Shown: piece after piece, positions 25,457-34,064 of the stretch | Layout: every line of letters begins with the position of its first letter | Numbering within the stretch: the stretch's first letter is position 1 | From: Planctomycetaceae bacterium | GTDB taxonomy: Bacteria; Planctomycetota; Planctomycetia; Planctomycetales; Planctomycetaceae | Assembly: GCA_041398785.1 (NCBI GenBank) | Contig: JAWKUA010000007.1 | Coordinates: 62,001 to 126,000, forward strand | DNA length: 64,000 nt | Reading direction: 5' to 3' | The notes under the pieces: generated by a model | What the model was told of the DNA's origin: nothing | What the model saw: only the letters and a program-made list of their open reading frames with translations | The model's database searches: none | Position numbers and translations under genes: made by a program

Positions 25457-25812
25457 GTTGCCACGCTGGTTGGCGGAATTCGCGGCTGACCGGGATCCGG
25501 TACTCTGACCTGAATTTCGCCGTCCTGAACTCGCACTTCGTAGGTTTCCGTCTTGATGCCGCTGCGCGAATTGTCCAGCCAGGTACCGTCCTGCAGACTG
25601 AAGCACCATGCGTGCCAGGGACACATTACGGCTCCCGTTTCGGTGACGTGGCCGTCAGACAGCGACGCTCCCATGTGCGGGCAGAAGTCGTTAATCGCAA
25701 GATATCTGCCCTGATGCAGAAAGACGCCGACCATCGTTCCGCTGACATTGAAGCAGCGTCCCTGGCCTTCCGGGATGTCTCCGGTCTTGGCAACGGTCTG
25801 AAAATCGGACAT
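25453..25812 (-). CDS. Rieske [2Fe-2S] protein, ferredoxin/NirD type
   Basis: 119 aa from ATG 25810-25812; longer starts are open but their N-termini are not family-like. The cluster site is C-P-H ... C-P-W-H: FCPHMGASLSDGHVTETGAV then MCPWHAWCFSL, the standard CxH-x(16-17)-CxxH of soluble Rieske ferredoxins. The following LQDGTWLDNSRSGIKTETYE and VRVQDGEIQVRVP strands match NirD-like small electron-transfer proteins. No oxygenase alpha subunit or nitrite reductase large subunit is nearby. The stop overlaps the DegT start by ATGA, so the two are coupled and likely act together. Role: electron delivery to an unidentified partner. Confidence 0.9.
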   Translation of the reverse strand: MSDFQTVAKTGDIPEGQGRCFNVSGTMVGVFLHQGRYLAINDFCPHMGASLSDGHVTETGAVMCPWHAWCFSLQDGTWLDNSRSGIKTETYEVRVQDGEIQVRVPDPGQPRIPPTSVAT

Positions 25813-26106
25813 CGGCAGCAGTTCGCAGGCGGGAATTCTGACGGGAGCATGCATCCAAACGTTTCGGCGCGTCGAGATTGTTGTGGCCGCTGCGGGCCGG
25901 GTCAAACGGCGACGGAGTGGATCCCGGATCGCGTGAACTCGCCGGCTGTCGATTGCGTCCGTACTGTGGGACTCGCTGATTCGACTCAGACATTGCTGCT
26001 CACCGCCTGGTGCAGCCGCTACAATTCGGCAACTTCAGAACGCGAACAGTTGTTGCGGCGCTCCGGAGGACGTTTCCTGTTCAGCTCATGCTGAGTGCCT
26101 GAAATC

Positions 26107-27141
26107 ATGTTTGTCGATCGTGTGATCTTGTATTGTCGAGCCGGCGACGGCGGAAATGGCTGTTGCAGCTTTCGGCGCGAAAAATATGTCCCTCGCGGCG
26201 GTCCCGACGGCGGTGACGGCGGCGACGGCGGCGACGTGATTATCGAAGCCAACCGAAATCTCGGGTCGCTGACCAACCTGACCGGTCACCGGCACTGGAA
26301 CGCCGAACGCGGCCAGCACGGGATGGGCAGCCTGATGACCGGTCGTAACGGCCGGGACACGGTCATCCTGGTACCGCCGGGCACACTTGTGATCGACGCT
26401 CAGCACGGTCACGTGCTAAAGGATCTGCAGCATCACGGACAGCAGGTCAGGATTGCCAAAGGCGGCAAGGGCGGTCTAGGAAACAAGCGATTCGCCACCG
26501 CCACAAATCAGGCTCCGCGGGAATGCGAACCCGGTCACACCGGTGAATACCGCGAAATCGTGCTGGAACTGAAGCTGATCGCTGACGTCGGGCTGGTTGG
26601 AAAACCCAACGCCGGCAAGTCGACGCTGCTGTCCCGCGTTTCGCGGGCGACGCCGGAAATCGCCGACTATCCGTTTACCACGAAGTACCCGAATCTGGGT
26701 GTCGTTCAGGTCAACATGGATCAGCAGTATGTGCTCGCCGACATTCCGGGACTGATTGAGGGTGCTCACGCGGGAGCCGGCCTGGGGCACGAGTTTCTGA
26801 AGCACGTCGAACGCACTCGGCTGCTGGTCCACATGGTCGAACCGGCTCCGATGGACCAGTCCGATCCGCTGGACAACTACGCTCAAATTCGCGAAGAACT
26901 GGAAAAGTACAACCCGTCACTGGCACATCGGCCGGAGATTCTGTGCGTCACCAAAGCCGAACTGCCCGACGCAGAGACCTGCGCCGAACTTCTGCGCGAA
27001 ACGTCCGGTCGCGAAGTGCTGCTGATTTCGTCCGTGACGGGAAAAGGCCTGGCCGAGTTAAACCGACTGATCGTACAGCGGTTGGAGGAACTGGAGCCGG
27101 AAGACGCGGAGACGTCGGAAATCTCTGCCATTCCGGATTAG
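26107..27141 (+). CDS. obgE: GTPase ObgE/CgtA
   Basis: 344 aa from ATG 26107 (MFVDRVILYCRAGDGGNGCC), the family start; an in-frame GTG four codons earlier is less likely. The Obg fold (about residues 1-158) has its Gly-rich loops (GGPDGGDGGDGGD, KGGKGGLGNKRFA). The G domain has G1 GKPNAGKST (165-173), G2 DYPFTTKYPN, G3 DIPG (212-215), and G5 ISSVTGKGLAEL. G4 reads TKAE at 282-285, where most Obg proteins have NKxD, so Asn is replaced by Thr and Asp by Glu. Obg acts in 50S ribosome assembly and stress response. The C-terminal Obg_C domain is absent; only a short acidic tail remains. It is followed by ispH. Confidence 0.95.
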   Translation: MFVDRVILYCRAGDGGNGCCSFRREKYVPRGGPDGGDGGDGGDVIIEANRNLGSLTNLTGHRHWNAERGQHGMGSLMTGRNGRDTVILVPPGTLVIDAQHGHVLKDLQHHGQQVRIAKGGKGGLGNKRFATATNQAPRECEPGHTGEYREIVLELKLIADVGLVGKPNAGKSTLLSRVSRATPEIADYPFTTKYPNLGVVQVNMDQQYVLADIPGLIEGAHAGAGLGHEFLKHVERTRLLVHMVEPAPMDQSDPLDNYAQIREELEKYNPSLAHRPEILCVTKAELPDAETCAELLRETSGREVLLISSVTGKGLAELNRLIVQRLEELEPEDAETSEISAIPD

Positions 27142-27251
27142 CGAACTACCGGCAGACACCGTCGATCCGTGCCGCGCGTTCCTTTCGCGACGGTTGCACG
27201 TTCCGCGCGGAAGAACCTCGCGATACTGAAGGATTCCAGCGACATCATCTC

Positions 27252-28187
27252 ATGAAGATTCTGCTTGCCAGTCCTCGCGGCTTTTGTGCCGGCGTCAATA
27301 TGGCCATCGAATGTCTGGATGAAGCGATCCGCCGCGTCGGTTCCGGCATCTTTGTCTATCACGAAATCGTCCACAACAAGTACGTCGTGGACCGGTTTAC
27401 CAGGCAGGGTGTGACGTTTGTGGATTCTCTGGAAGAAGTACCGCACGGGTCCATTCTGCTGTTCAGCGCTCACGGAGTATCGCCGGAGATTCGGCGCATC
27501 GCGAAGGAGCGACGGCTGCAGACAGTTGACGCGACATGCCCGCTGGTGACGAAGGTTCATCTGGAAGCCATCCGATACGCGCGCGGCGGCTACAACATCA
27601 TCCTGATCGGCCATGAAGGACACGACGAAGTGATCGGCACGATGGGGGAAGCTCCGGAAAGTATCACGCTGGTGGAAACGGCTGCCGATGTCGCAGCGCT
27701 GCCGTTTTCGGACACCGACCGGCTGGCCTACCTGACACAGACGACGCTTAGTGTCTCAGAAGCCGGCGAAGTCATCGCGGCCCTGAAGGCTCGCTACCCG
27801 CACATTGAATCGCCGAAAAAGGAAGACATCTGCTACGCCACGACGAACCGGCAGGACGCCGTCCGGACTCTGGTCGGCCGCGCCGATGTGCTGATCGTGC
27901 TGGGCAGCCAGAACAGCAGCAACAGCCGTCGCCTGATGGAAATCGGAGCCAGCCAGGGTGTTCCGTCATACCTGATCGACGGAGCCTCCGAACTGCATCA
28001 CGACTGGTTTGAAGAAGTGGAAACCGTCGTCATCACCGCCGGCGCCAGCGCACCGGAAGTTGTCGTTCAGGAATGCATTGAATTCCTGAAAACGAACTTT
28101 GCCGCAACGCTGTCCGAAGAAACCCTGCGCGATGAGCATGTTCACTTCAACCTGCCCAGGGAACTGCTGCAACTCGGTTCGGACTGA
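27252..28187 (+). CDS. ispH: 4-hydroxy-3-methylbut-2-enyl diphosphate reductase IspH
   Basis: 311 aa from ATG 27252 (MKILLASPRGFCAGV). The three cluster cysteines are C12 (GFCAGV), C96 (DATCPLVTKVH) and C194 (EDICYATTNRQ). Substrate-binding residues sit in VYHEIVHNKYVV, FSAHGVSPEI, GHEGHDEVIGTM (catalytic Glu in this loop) and GSQNSSNSRRLMEI. It catalyses the last step of the MEP isoprenoid pathway, reducing HMBPP to IPP and DMAPP. Length and every motif are normal. It sits 110 bp after obgE on the same strand and may be co-transcribed. The C-terminus (EEVETVVITAGASAPEVVVQ) is typical. Confidence 0.97.
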   Translation: MKILLASPRGFCAGVNMAIECLDEAIRRVGSGIFVYHEIVHNKYVVDRFTRQGVTFVDSLEEVPHGSILLFSAHGVSPEIRRIAKERRLQTVDATCPLVTKVHLEAIRYARGGYNIILIGHEGHDEVIGTMGEAPESITLVETAADVAALPFSDTDRLAYLTQTTLSVSEAGEVIAALKARYPHIESPKKEDICYATTNRQDAVRTLVGRADVLIVLGSQNSSNSRRLMEIGASQGVPSYLIDGASELHHDWFEEVETVVITAGASAPEVVVQECIEFLKTNFAATLSEETLRDEHVHFNLPRELLQLGSD

Positions 28188-28258
28188 CGAACCTTCCGCC
28201 GCGTGACGCGCCGTCTGTCCGCACGCACGCGTCAGACAAAAGGCTGCCGGGTTGCGTA

Positions 28259-28756
28259 TCACAGGCTGGTGCGAAATTGGCTGTCCGGGTCCATGAATCG
28301 AATCGTCAGCGGATAGTGCCAGACAATTCCTTCGTTGGCCTTGATTGCCCCGATGATCGGGAAAATGATCGCCAGCGCGGCGACAGCCAGCAGCATGGGA
28401 AAGCCAATCAGCACAAATAACAACAGGCCGCTGACCAGTGCGTAGATCAGACTGCTGATCATCCAGTTGAAGATCACCTTGCCGTGGCGGTCCGCTTCCG
28501 GCAGCTTATCCTTGCTGACTGCCCACATCACGATGGGAGCAACCAGGCCGGCGCTGGGAGCCACGAAGTTCAGCAGTTGGGACAGGTGCATCAGCATGCA
28601 CCAGGTATTCGGTGCCATGCCGTTGATCAGGCCGCTGTGGCCCGGCGAAACGTCGCCGTGCAGAACGCGAGCTTTCGCTTCCTGAAATTCCTGTTCTGAC
28701 AACGCGCCGGTCTCGCGCAGATGATCGAGCCTGGCAATTTCTTCGGCAAGAGGCAT
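28259..28756 (-). CDS. DUF4870 membrane protein with N-terminal SHOCT-like motif
   Basis: 165 aa. Residues 1-35 (MPLAEEIARLDHLRETGALS EQEFQEAKARVL) form a SHOCT-type short helical module: L..L...GALSE.EF...K.R.L. Next come the DUF4870 features: WCMLMHLSQLLNFVAPSAGL, VAPIVMWAVSKDKLPEADRH, GKVIFNWMISSLIYALVSGL, then hydrophobic helices LLFVLIGFPMLLAVAALAII, giving about four membrane segments. DUF4870/Tic20-like proteins are integral membrane proteins of unknown function; SHOCT usually aids oligomerisation. It is convergent with ispH and sits 29 bp downstream of the Uma2 gene, so those two may share a transcript. Confidence 0.85.
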   Translation of the reverse strand: MPLAEEIARLDHLRETGALSEQEFQEAKARVLHGDVSPGHSGLINGMAPNTWCMLMHLSQLLNFVAPSAGLVAPIVMWAVSKDKLPEADRHGKVIFNWMISSLIYALVSGLLLFVLIGFPMLLAVAALAIIFPIIGAIKANEGIVWHYPLTIRFMDPDSQFRTSL

Positions 28757-28785
28757 GCGTGTTTCTCCCCGGCAGTGTCGGGTGG

Positions 28786-29529
28786 TTAATCGGGATTCTC
28801 ACCGAGTTCGCGGAGCCGTGCCGCCAGTCGCTCAGCACGAGCCGCTTCGGCATCGGCGCGTACGGACTCAGCATCGGCGCGTTCCGCTTCGGCATCAGCG
28901 CGCACGGACTCAGCATCGGCGCGTTCTGCTTCCAGCCGGGCGACTTCGCGTTCTCGCTGTGTGGCCGCATTGAGTTCCGAAAAGGTCAGGAAGCGTGATC
29001 CATCGGGCCGGTAAATGACAATGTCGTCGCTGCGGCGTTCGAAGCGGATGGAAAGTCGAGGACTGGTCCAGCCGTTCATTTCGTCGATCGCCCGGAGTTC
29101 GTCGTCACTGCGGATCCAGCCTTCCAGTTTCAGCCGGTCCGGATCAATCACGTAGTATTCCTCAACCCCAAGCTCTTCATAGTGCTGGAACTTGCGGATC
29201 ATTTCGCTTAAACGATTCCCGGGAGACAGAACTTCAAACACGACCTGCGGAGCAATGCCGTCTTCTCGCCACTGCAGGTAAGAACCGCGGTGTCCCTTTG
29301 GCCGTCCGAAAACCACCATCGCGTCCGGAGCGATCCGAAGCTGGTTGTTGCCCTCGACCGGATACCACAGCAGATCGGCGGCGACGAATACGTCGGGATC
29401 GTTGCCGAAGATCACTTCCAGATTCCCGTGCAGACGTGTAATCCACTCGAACTGCAGTGTGTTTTCCGCAATCGGTTGTCCGTCGCTGTCGGGATATTCA
29501 ATCTCAGTGTCAGTGGAAGCAATGCTCAT
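28786..29529 (-). CDS. Uma2 family (PD-(D/E)XK-like) protein with repeat coiled-coil tail
   Basis: 247 aa from ATG 29527-29529. Residues ~20-185 match Uma2/DUF820: QFEWITRLHGNLEVIFGNDP, a VAADLLWYPVEGNNQLRIAP segment with APD, VVFEVLSPGNRLSEMIRKFQ, YEELGVEEYYVIDPDRLKLE. The D...E-x-S/Y pattern is the putative nuclease core, but activity is unproven for most members, which are greatly expanded in Planctomycetota and Cyanobacteria. The last ~55 residues are a charged helix with two exact-frame copies of a 14-residue repeat (ERADAESVRADAEA), predicted to form a coiled coil. The N-terminus begins shortly after a long open but non-coding stretch. It is upstream of the DUF4870 gene, same strand. 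Confidence 0.88.
   Translation of the reverse strand: MSIASTDTEIEYPDSDGQPIAENTLQFEWITRLHGNLEVIFGNDPDVFVAADLLWYPVEGNNQLRIAPDAMVVFGRPKGHRGSYLQWREDGIAPQVVFEVLSPGNRLSEMIRKFQHYEELGVEEYYVIDPDRLKLEGWIRSDDELRAIDEMNGWTSPRLSIRFERRSDDIVIYRPDGSRFLTFSELNAATQREREVARLEAERADAESVRADAEAERADAESVRADAEAARAERLAARLRELGENPD
28844..28927 (-). repeat. Two tandem 42-bp copies in the Uma2 gene tail
   Basis: 28844-28885 and 28886-28927 differ at only a few positions and encode two ERADAESVRADAEA units on the minus strand; within each unit the RADAE heptad is itself repeated. Copy number is likely to vary by slippage. Confidence 0.85.
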
Positions 29530-29735
29530 CGGATTTCCATTGTGAAACGCCTCCAGGCGATTTTCACTGCAGACAGAACTGCTGTCGGCTACGGTCGAGC
29601 GACGCGATGTCTCATCCCGCGCTGACAACCGTGTATCATACGCGCGAATTCCGGAACACTCCAGACGATTGACGCCCATCGCACTGTTGACTGCAATGCG
29701 TCGCCTTCGTCTGAACGCTGCGGGGAAGATTCCGG

Positions 29736-30995
29736 ATGACTGCAATCTTGAGCGATTTCGCAAAGTCCCTGACGGTTGAATCGGCATTCTCCGTGCTGGC
29801 CGTGGCGAAGCAATTGAAGGCCGCCGGCAAGGATGTTGTCGAACTGGAAATCGGCGACAGCCCGTTTCCGACTCCCGACCATGCCCGCGCCACCGGAGTG
29901 CAGGCGATTCACGATCACGTGTCGCACTACTGCGCGTCGCCGGGGCTGCCGGAATTTCGTGAAGCCGCCGCGGCGTTCGTTCAGCGCGAATTTCAGATTC
30001 CCGCAACCGCCGCCAACGTTGCCGTCGGGCCCGGTGCGAAGATTTTCGAACAATTCTTCTGTGAAGCATTTCTGAATCCGGGTGACGGAGTTCTGGTTTT
30101 CAGTCCGCACTTTCCCACGTACCAGCCGAACATCGATCGCCGGTCGGCTCGAACGGTGCTCAAGCCGCTTCGGCAGCAAACAGAATTTCGTCCCCAGGCG
30201 GCCGATATTGAGGACTTTCTGAACAGCGATCCTTCGCCGAAGGCCATCTTTCTGAATTCGCCGCACAATCCGACGGGCGGTGTGACAACCGAACAGGACC
30301 TGCACGACATCGCGGACGTGATTCGGGGCCGCGACGTGGCCGTGTTCAGCGACGAACCGTATTGCCACATGGTCTGGCAGGGCCGGCATCATTCGCTGGC
30401 CGCGATTCCCGGAATGCTCGACCAGTGCGTGGCGGCCTACACATTCAGCAAATCGTACAGCATGAGCGGCTGGCGACTGGGCTTCTGCGTTTCGTCGCCG
30501 CGAGTCATCGACGTGATTGGCCGGATGATCAATTCCTCGCTTTCGTGTACTCCGCCGCTTGTGCAGCTTGCCGGGAAAGCGGCTCTGGAACACGACGGGG
30601 CGGAACGTGATGCGGCGATGCAGAAATTTCGACGCAAGGTCGTAATGCTGACGGAGGGGCTGAACCGAATTGACGGATTCCGGACGCTCGACCCCGCCGC
30701 CACGTTTTACGTATTTCCCAATGTCATGGAAATCTGCAATCGGCTGGAAATCACCAGTCATGGGCTGGCGATGTTTCTGCTGGAAGCCGCCGACGATCAG
30801 TTCGGAATCGCGTGCCTGGGCGGAGAATGCTTCGGCCGCGCCGGTGCCGGATTTTTGAGATTCAGTTGCGCGGAACCGGACGACCGGCTTCAGCAGGCTC
30901 TGGACTTCATTCCGCTGGCACTTGGCCGAGAGGATCGAATCGCATCGTGGCTGGAACGGCACCCTGAGTTTCGGCTCGAAACGCCGTTTTCCTGA
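29736..30995 (+). CDS. Class I/II PLP aminotransferase (aspartate-aminotransferase-like)
   Basis: 419 aa. Fold type I landmarks: VVELEIGDSPFPTPDHARAT near the N-terminus, VGPGAKIFEQFFCEAFL, PHFPTYQPNIDR, FLNSPHNPTGGVTTEQDLHD (substrate-carboxylate and pyridine contacts), VFSDEPYCHMVW (Asp to pyridine N, Tyr to O3'), and TFSKSYSMSGWRLGFCVSSP with the Schiff-base Lys. The closing FLRFSCAEPDDRLQQALDFI carries the Arg that binds the substrate alpha-carboxylate. It transfers amino groups between amino and keto acids; the exact amino acid cannot be told. It is upstream of citrate synthase but separated by 117 bp, so a metabolic link is only suggestive. Confidence 0.92.
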   Translation: MTAILSDFAKSLTVESAFSVLAVAKQLKAAGKDVVELEIGDSPFPTPDHARATGVQAIHDHVSHYCASPGLPEFREAAAAFVQREFQIPATAANVAVGPGAKIFEQFFCEAFLNPGDGVLVFSPHFPTYQPNIDRRSARTVLKPLRQQTEFRPQAADIEDFLNSDPSPKAIFLNSPHNPTGGVTTEQDLHDIADVIRGRDVAVFSDEPYCHMVWQGRHHSLAAIPGMLDQCVAAYTFSKSYSMSGWRLGFCVSSPRVIDVIGRMINSSLSCTPPLVQLAGKAALEHDGAERDAAMQKFRRKVVMLTEGLNRIDGFRTLDPAATFYVFPNVMEICNRLEITSHGLAMFLLEAADDQFGIACLGGECFGRAGAGFLRFSCAEPDDRLQQALDFIPLALGREDRIASWLERHPEFRLETPFS

Positions 30996-31112
30996 AATCC
31001 GGCGGAAGCAGCGGCTGAGTTTACTTTTAGCGACTGCTTGATACCGTAGACCCCTCAAAAGGCAGGGCAGCAAAATGGTCTGCAGACGCGACAGAACAGA
31101 AGCGAGAAATCG

Positions 31113-32387
31113 ATGACGACGGCGACTCTGAGCCTGAATGGAAAGACCTACGACCTGCCCGTTATTCGCGGCAGCGAAGACGAAGTTGGCGTGGACATCA
31201 GCAAGCTGCGCGCGAATTCCGGTGCCATCACGCTCGATCCCGGCTTCACCAGCACCGGAGCCTGCGAAAGCGCGATCACGTACATCGACGGCGAAAACGG
31301 CATCCTGCGGTATCGCGGCTATCCCATCGAACAGCTTGCCGAAAAATCTGACTTCGTCGAAACGTCCTACCTGCTGCTGTACGGCGAGCTTCCCGGTGCT
31401 GAGCAACTGAAGAACTTTCGCGCTCAACTGACGTATCACAGCATGATCCACGAAGACATGAAAAAGTTCTTCGAAGGATTTCCCACCAAAGCTCACCCGA
31501 TGGCCATTCTGTCGGCGATGGTGGCCTCACTGTCGACGTATTACCCGGAAACCGAAGATTCCAGCCACGACACGAACATCGTCCGCCTGATTGCCAAGGT
31601 TCGGACTCTGGCCGCTTACGCGTATAAGAAGTCCGTCGGTCAGCCCACGATCTATCCGCAGAACAACCTGAGCTACTGCGCGAATTTTCTGCACATGATG
31701 TTTGCCGTTCCCGCCGAACAGTACGTCGTCAATCCGACGCTGGTGAAGGCAATGAACATGCTGCTGATTCTGCACGCCGACCACGAACAGAACTGCAGCA
31801 CGTCTACCGTCCGCATGGTGTGCAGCAGTCGTGCAAACATCTTTGCCGCGATTTCCGCCGGCATCTGTGCTTTGTGGGGACCGCTGCACGGCGGTGCCAA
31901 TCAGGCCGTGCTGGAAATGCTGGAAATGATTCACGCCGATGGCGGCGACTACCAGAAATACGTCGACAAGGCGAAGGACAAAGACGACGGCTTTCGTCTG
32001 ATGGGCTTCGGTCACCGCGTATACAAGAACTTCGATCCGCGGGCGACCATCCTGAAGAAGATGAGCGACGATGTGCTGAACGAACTGGGCATCGAAGATC
32101 CGCTGCTGGGCATCGCGAAGAACCTGGAAAAGATCGCTCTGGAAGATCCGTACTTTGTCGATCGACGGCTATATCCCAACGTCGACTTCTACAGCGGAAT
32201 TCTGTACCGGGCGATGGGCATTCCGACGAACATGTTTACCGTGATGTTCGCCATCGGCCGCCTGCCGGGCTGGCTGGCTCACTGGAAGGAACTTCGTGAG
32301 GACGAGTCCTCGCGCATCTACCGTCCGCGCCAGATCTACACGGGATCGAAGGTCCGCGATTACGTGGCCATGGATCAGCGCAGGTGA
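31113..32387 (+). CDS. gltA: Type II citrate synthase
   Basis: 424 aa, the length of the hexameric bacterial type. N-terminal beta-rich domain (TTATLSLNGKTYDLPVIRGS), then TSTGACESAITYIDGENGIL and YRGYPIEQLAEKSDFVETSY, ADHEQNCSTSTVRMVCSSRA (first active-site His region), GPLHGGANQAVLEMLEMI (second His), and GFGHRVYKNFDPRATILKK (catalytic His and Arg), with Asp in the late VDFYSGILYRAMGIPTNMFT. It condenses oxaloacetate and acetyl-CoA to open the TCA cycle in the cytoplasm. A GAGA stretch precedes the ATG. NagA follows 39 bp later and could be read on the same transcript. Confidence 0.97.
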   Translation: MTTATLSLNGKTYDLPVIRGSEDEVGVDISKLRANSGAITLDPGFTSTGACESAITYIDGENGILRYRGYPIEQLAEKSDFVETSYLLLYGELPGAEQLKNFRAQLTYHSMIHEDMKKFFEGFPTKAHPMAILSAMVASLSTYYPETEDSSHDTNIVRLIAKVRTLAAYAYKKSVGQPTIYPQNNLSYCANFLHMMFAVPAEQYVVNPTLVKAMNMLLILHADHEQNCSTSTVRMVCSSRANIFAAISAGICALWGPLHGGANQAVLEMLEMIHADGGDYQKYVDKAKDKDDGFRLMGFGHRVYKNFDPRATILKKMSDDVLNELGIEDPLLGIAKNLEKIALEDPYFVDRRLYPNVDFYSGILYRAMGIPTNMFTVMFAIGRLPGWLAHWKELREDESSRIYRPRQIYTGSKVRDYVAMDQRR

Positions 32388-32426
32388 TTCCGCCGATCGC
32401 TGACTTCGGACCGGCCGATACGAACC

Positions 32427-33617
32427 ATGAACCGCACGTTCTCCGCCAACCACTATTCGACCGGCGAACCGGTACAGGTTCACTTCGAAGATGGCCGCAT
32501 CACCGGGGTCGAAGCCACTTCGTCCGCTGACGACCTTCCGTACGTGGCTCCGGGGCTGTTTGATATTCAGATCAACGGCTATAGCGGAATCTGGTTCAGC
32601 AGCCCGAAGCTTTCGACCGCTGACGTCGAACAGGTCACTCAGTCGATGCTGGCGCACGGCGTCGCCGGGTATTTCCCGACGCTGGTGACCAATTCCTTCG
32701 ACGCGCTGAAGCACGGATTCGAAACGATTCGGCAGGCCTGCGAAACCAGTGACGTCGTGCGAGCATGCGTCAGGGGCTGCCACCTGGAAGGACCCTACAT
32801 TTCCGCGGAAGACGGTCCTCGCGGAGCCCACCCGCTTCAGCATGTGCGGGACGCCGATATCGACGAATTCGATGCTCTGCAGGCCGCGTCCGGAAATCGA
32901 ATTCGCCTGGTGACACTGGCCGCGGAAACCGGAAACGCCGTTCCGTTCATCCGGCATCTGGTCAACAGCGGAGTTGTCGTTGCACTCGGACATACCGCGG
33001 CAACTTCCGTGCAGATCGCTGCCGCCGTCGATGCCGGCGCAAAGCTGAGCACTCACTTCGGTAACGGAGCACACGGAGTGCTGCCTCGTCATCCCAACTA
33101 TCTTTGGGAACAGCTCGCTGACGAACGACTGTGGGCCAGCGTGATCGCTGACGGGTTCCACGTGCCGGCGTCGGTGCTGAACTGTGTGCGATTGTGCAAG
33201 ACAACGGCGCACACAATTCTGACGTGCGACGTTTCCGGGTTCGCCGGATGTCCGCCGGGGACGTATGCCGAAGGTGACGTCGCCGTCGAAGTGCTGGACG
33301 ACGGAAGACTGGTCGTCGCCGGTCAGCGTCAGTACCTGGCAGGTTCCGGAGCAACCACGGGCGACTGCATCGTCGGCATGATGGCCGCCTGCTCCATCCC
33401 GCTGGGAACCGCGATCGACATGGCGACCGCAAACCCGTCGCGACTGATGGGTGAACCGGTCGGCGAAATCACGCCCGGCGCGGAAGCGACTCTGACGGTG
33501 TTCCGGCTGATCGAGTCATCAGTCGGCGGTTCGTCGGTGCCCGGACGCGCAGCTACGCACTTTGACACAATCACCACAATCGTCAAAGGCGACCTGTTGT
33601 TCGGAAACCTGCCGTAG
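32427..33617 (+). CDS. nagA: N-acetylglucosamine-6-phosphate deacetylase (NagA-like)
   Basis: 396 aa amidohydrolase. Motifs in order: APGLFDIQINGYSGIWF (the DxQxNG form seen in NagA), GCHLEGPYISAEDGPRGAHP (metal-ligand Glu), VALGHTAATSVQIAAAVDAG (His), LSTHFGNGAHGVLPRHPNYL (second His in place of the usual THLFNAM), ASVIADGFHVPASVLNCVRL, ILTCDVSGFAGCPPG (catalytic Asp), and the closing MGEPVGEITPGAEATLTVFR. It removes acetyl from GlcNAc-6-P in amino-sugar or peptidoglycan recycling. The THFGNGAHG variant makes it a divergent NagA, and a related N-acyl amino-sugar substrate is possible. No nagB or PTS gene is nearby. Confidence 0.88.
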   Translation: MNRTFSANHYSTGEPVQVHFEDGRITGVEATSSADDLPYVAPGLFDIQINGYSGIWFSSPKLSTADVEQVTQSMLAHGVAGYFPTLVTNSFDALKHGFETIRQACETSDVVRACVRGCHLEGPYISAEDGPRGAHPLQHVRDADIDEFDALQAASGNRIRLVTLAAETGNAVPFIRHLVNSGVVVALGHTAATSVQIAAAVDAGAKLSTHFGNGAHGVLPRHPNYLWEQLADERLWASVIADGFHVPASVLNCVRLCKTTAHTILTCDVSGFAGCPPGTYAEGDVAVEVLDDGRLVVAGQRQYLAGSGATTGDCIVGMMAACSIPLGTAIDMATANPSRLMGEPVGEITPGAEATLTVFRLIESSVGGSSVPGRAATHFDTITTIVKGDLLFGNLP

Positions 33618-34064
33618 GACGACTGGTCGGAGAACAGCAGCCCGCCAGCGCGCCAGGGACTCCCTCGAACTCGCTGCGTTCGTGCGACCCTTTCCCAATT
33701 GGCCTGCGGCCGGAAGAGTTGCATGACAGTCCGGCGACGGAAAAAAAAATGACCAGGCGATGGACGGGAAGTCCGCCGTACAAACGTTATCTACCGCAAA
33801 CGGTGCAACGGACTACTGAGCTTCTGTCAACCGACGAGCAGTCAAACGCCGAAAACACTGCCAGGATCAGCCGGGAAGCCCGATCACCCGCAGTATGGCG
33901 TTGAATGAGTTGCAAGTGGTGTTACGATGGGGCGAGCGGTTGACGCCGCTACCCTGTCACGCATCGTTTCGGGCCGCTTCCGGCCATTCTTTCGCGTGCC
34001 GTTTCAGGCCGGGCCATAAGCGCACTGTTTTTCCAAAGATACATCACCAACGCTTCACTCTTCG
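33618..34064. other. Intergenic, about 450 bp, no gene seen
   Basis: Separates nagA and the Ser/Thr kinase on the same strand. Short frames only. A run of nine A at about 33741-33749 is the sole homopolymer of note. The last 60 bp before the kinase ATG (34065) are comparatively AT-rich and should contain its promoter, but no confident boxes can be assigned. Confidence 0.45.

Noticed and set aside
29589..31496. 635-codon minus-strand open frame antisense to the aminotransferase
   Set aside because: The + strand aminotransferase has every PLP motif; the minus frame is antisense shadow with no recognisable domain.
33735..33760. Run of nine A followed by ATG considered as a slippery or regulatory site
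   Set aside because: No coding frame follows it and no hairpin accompanies it.
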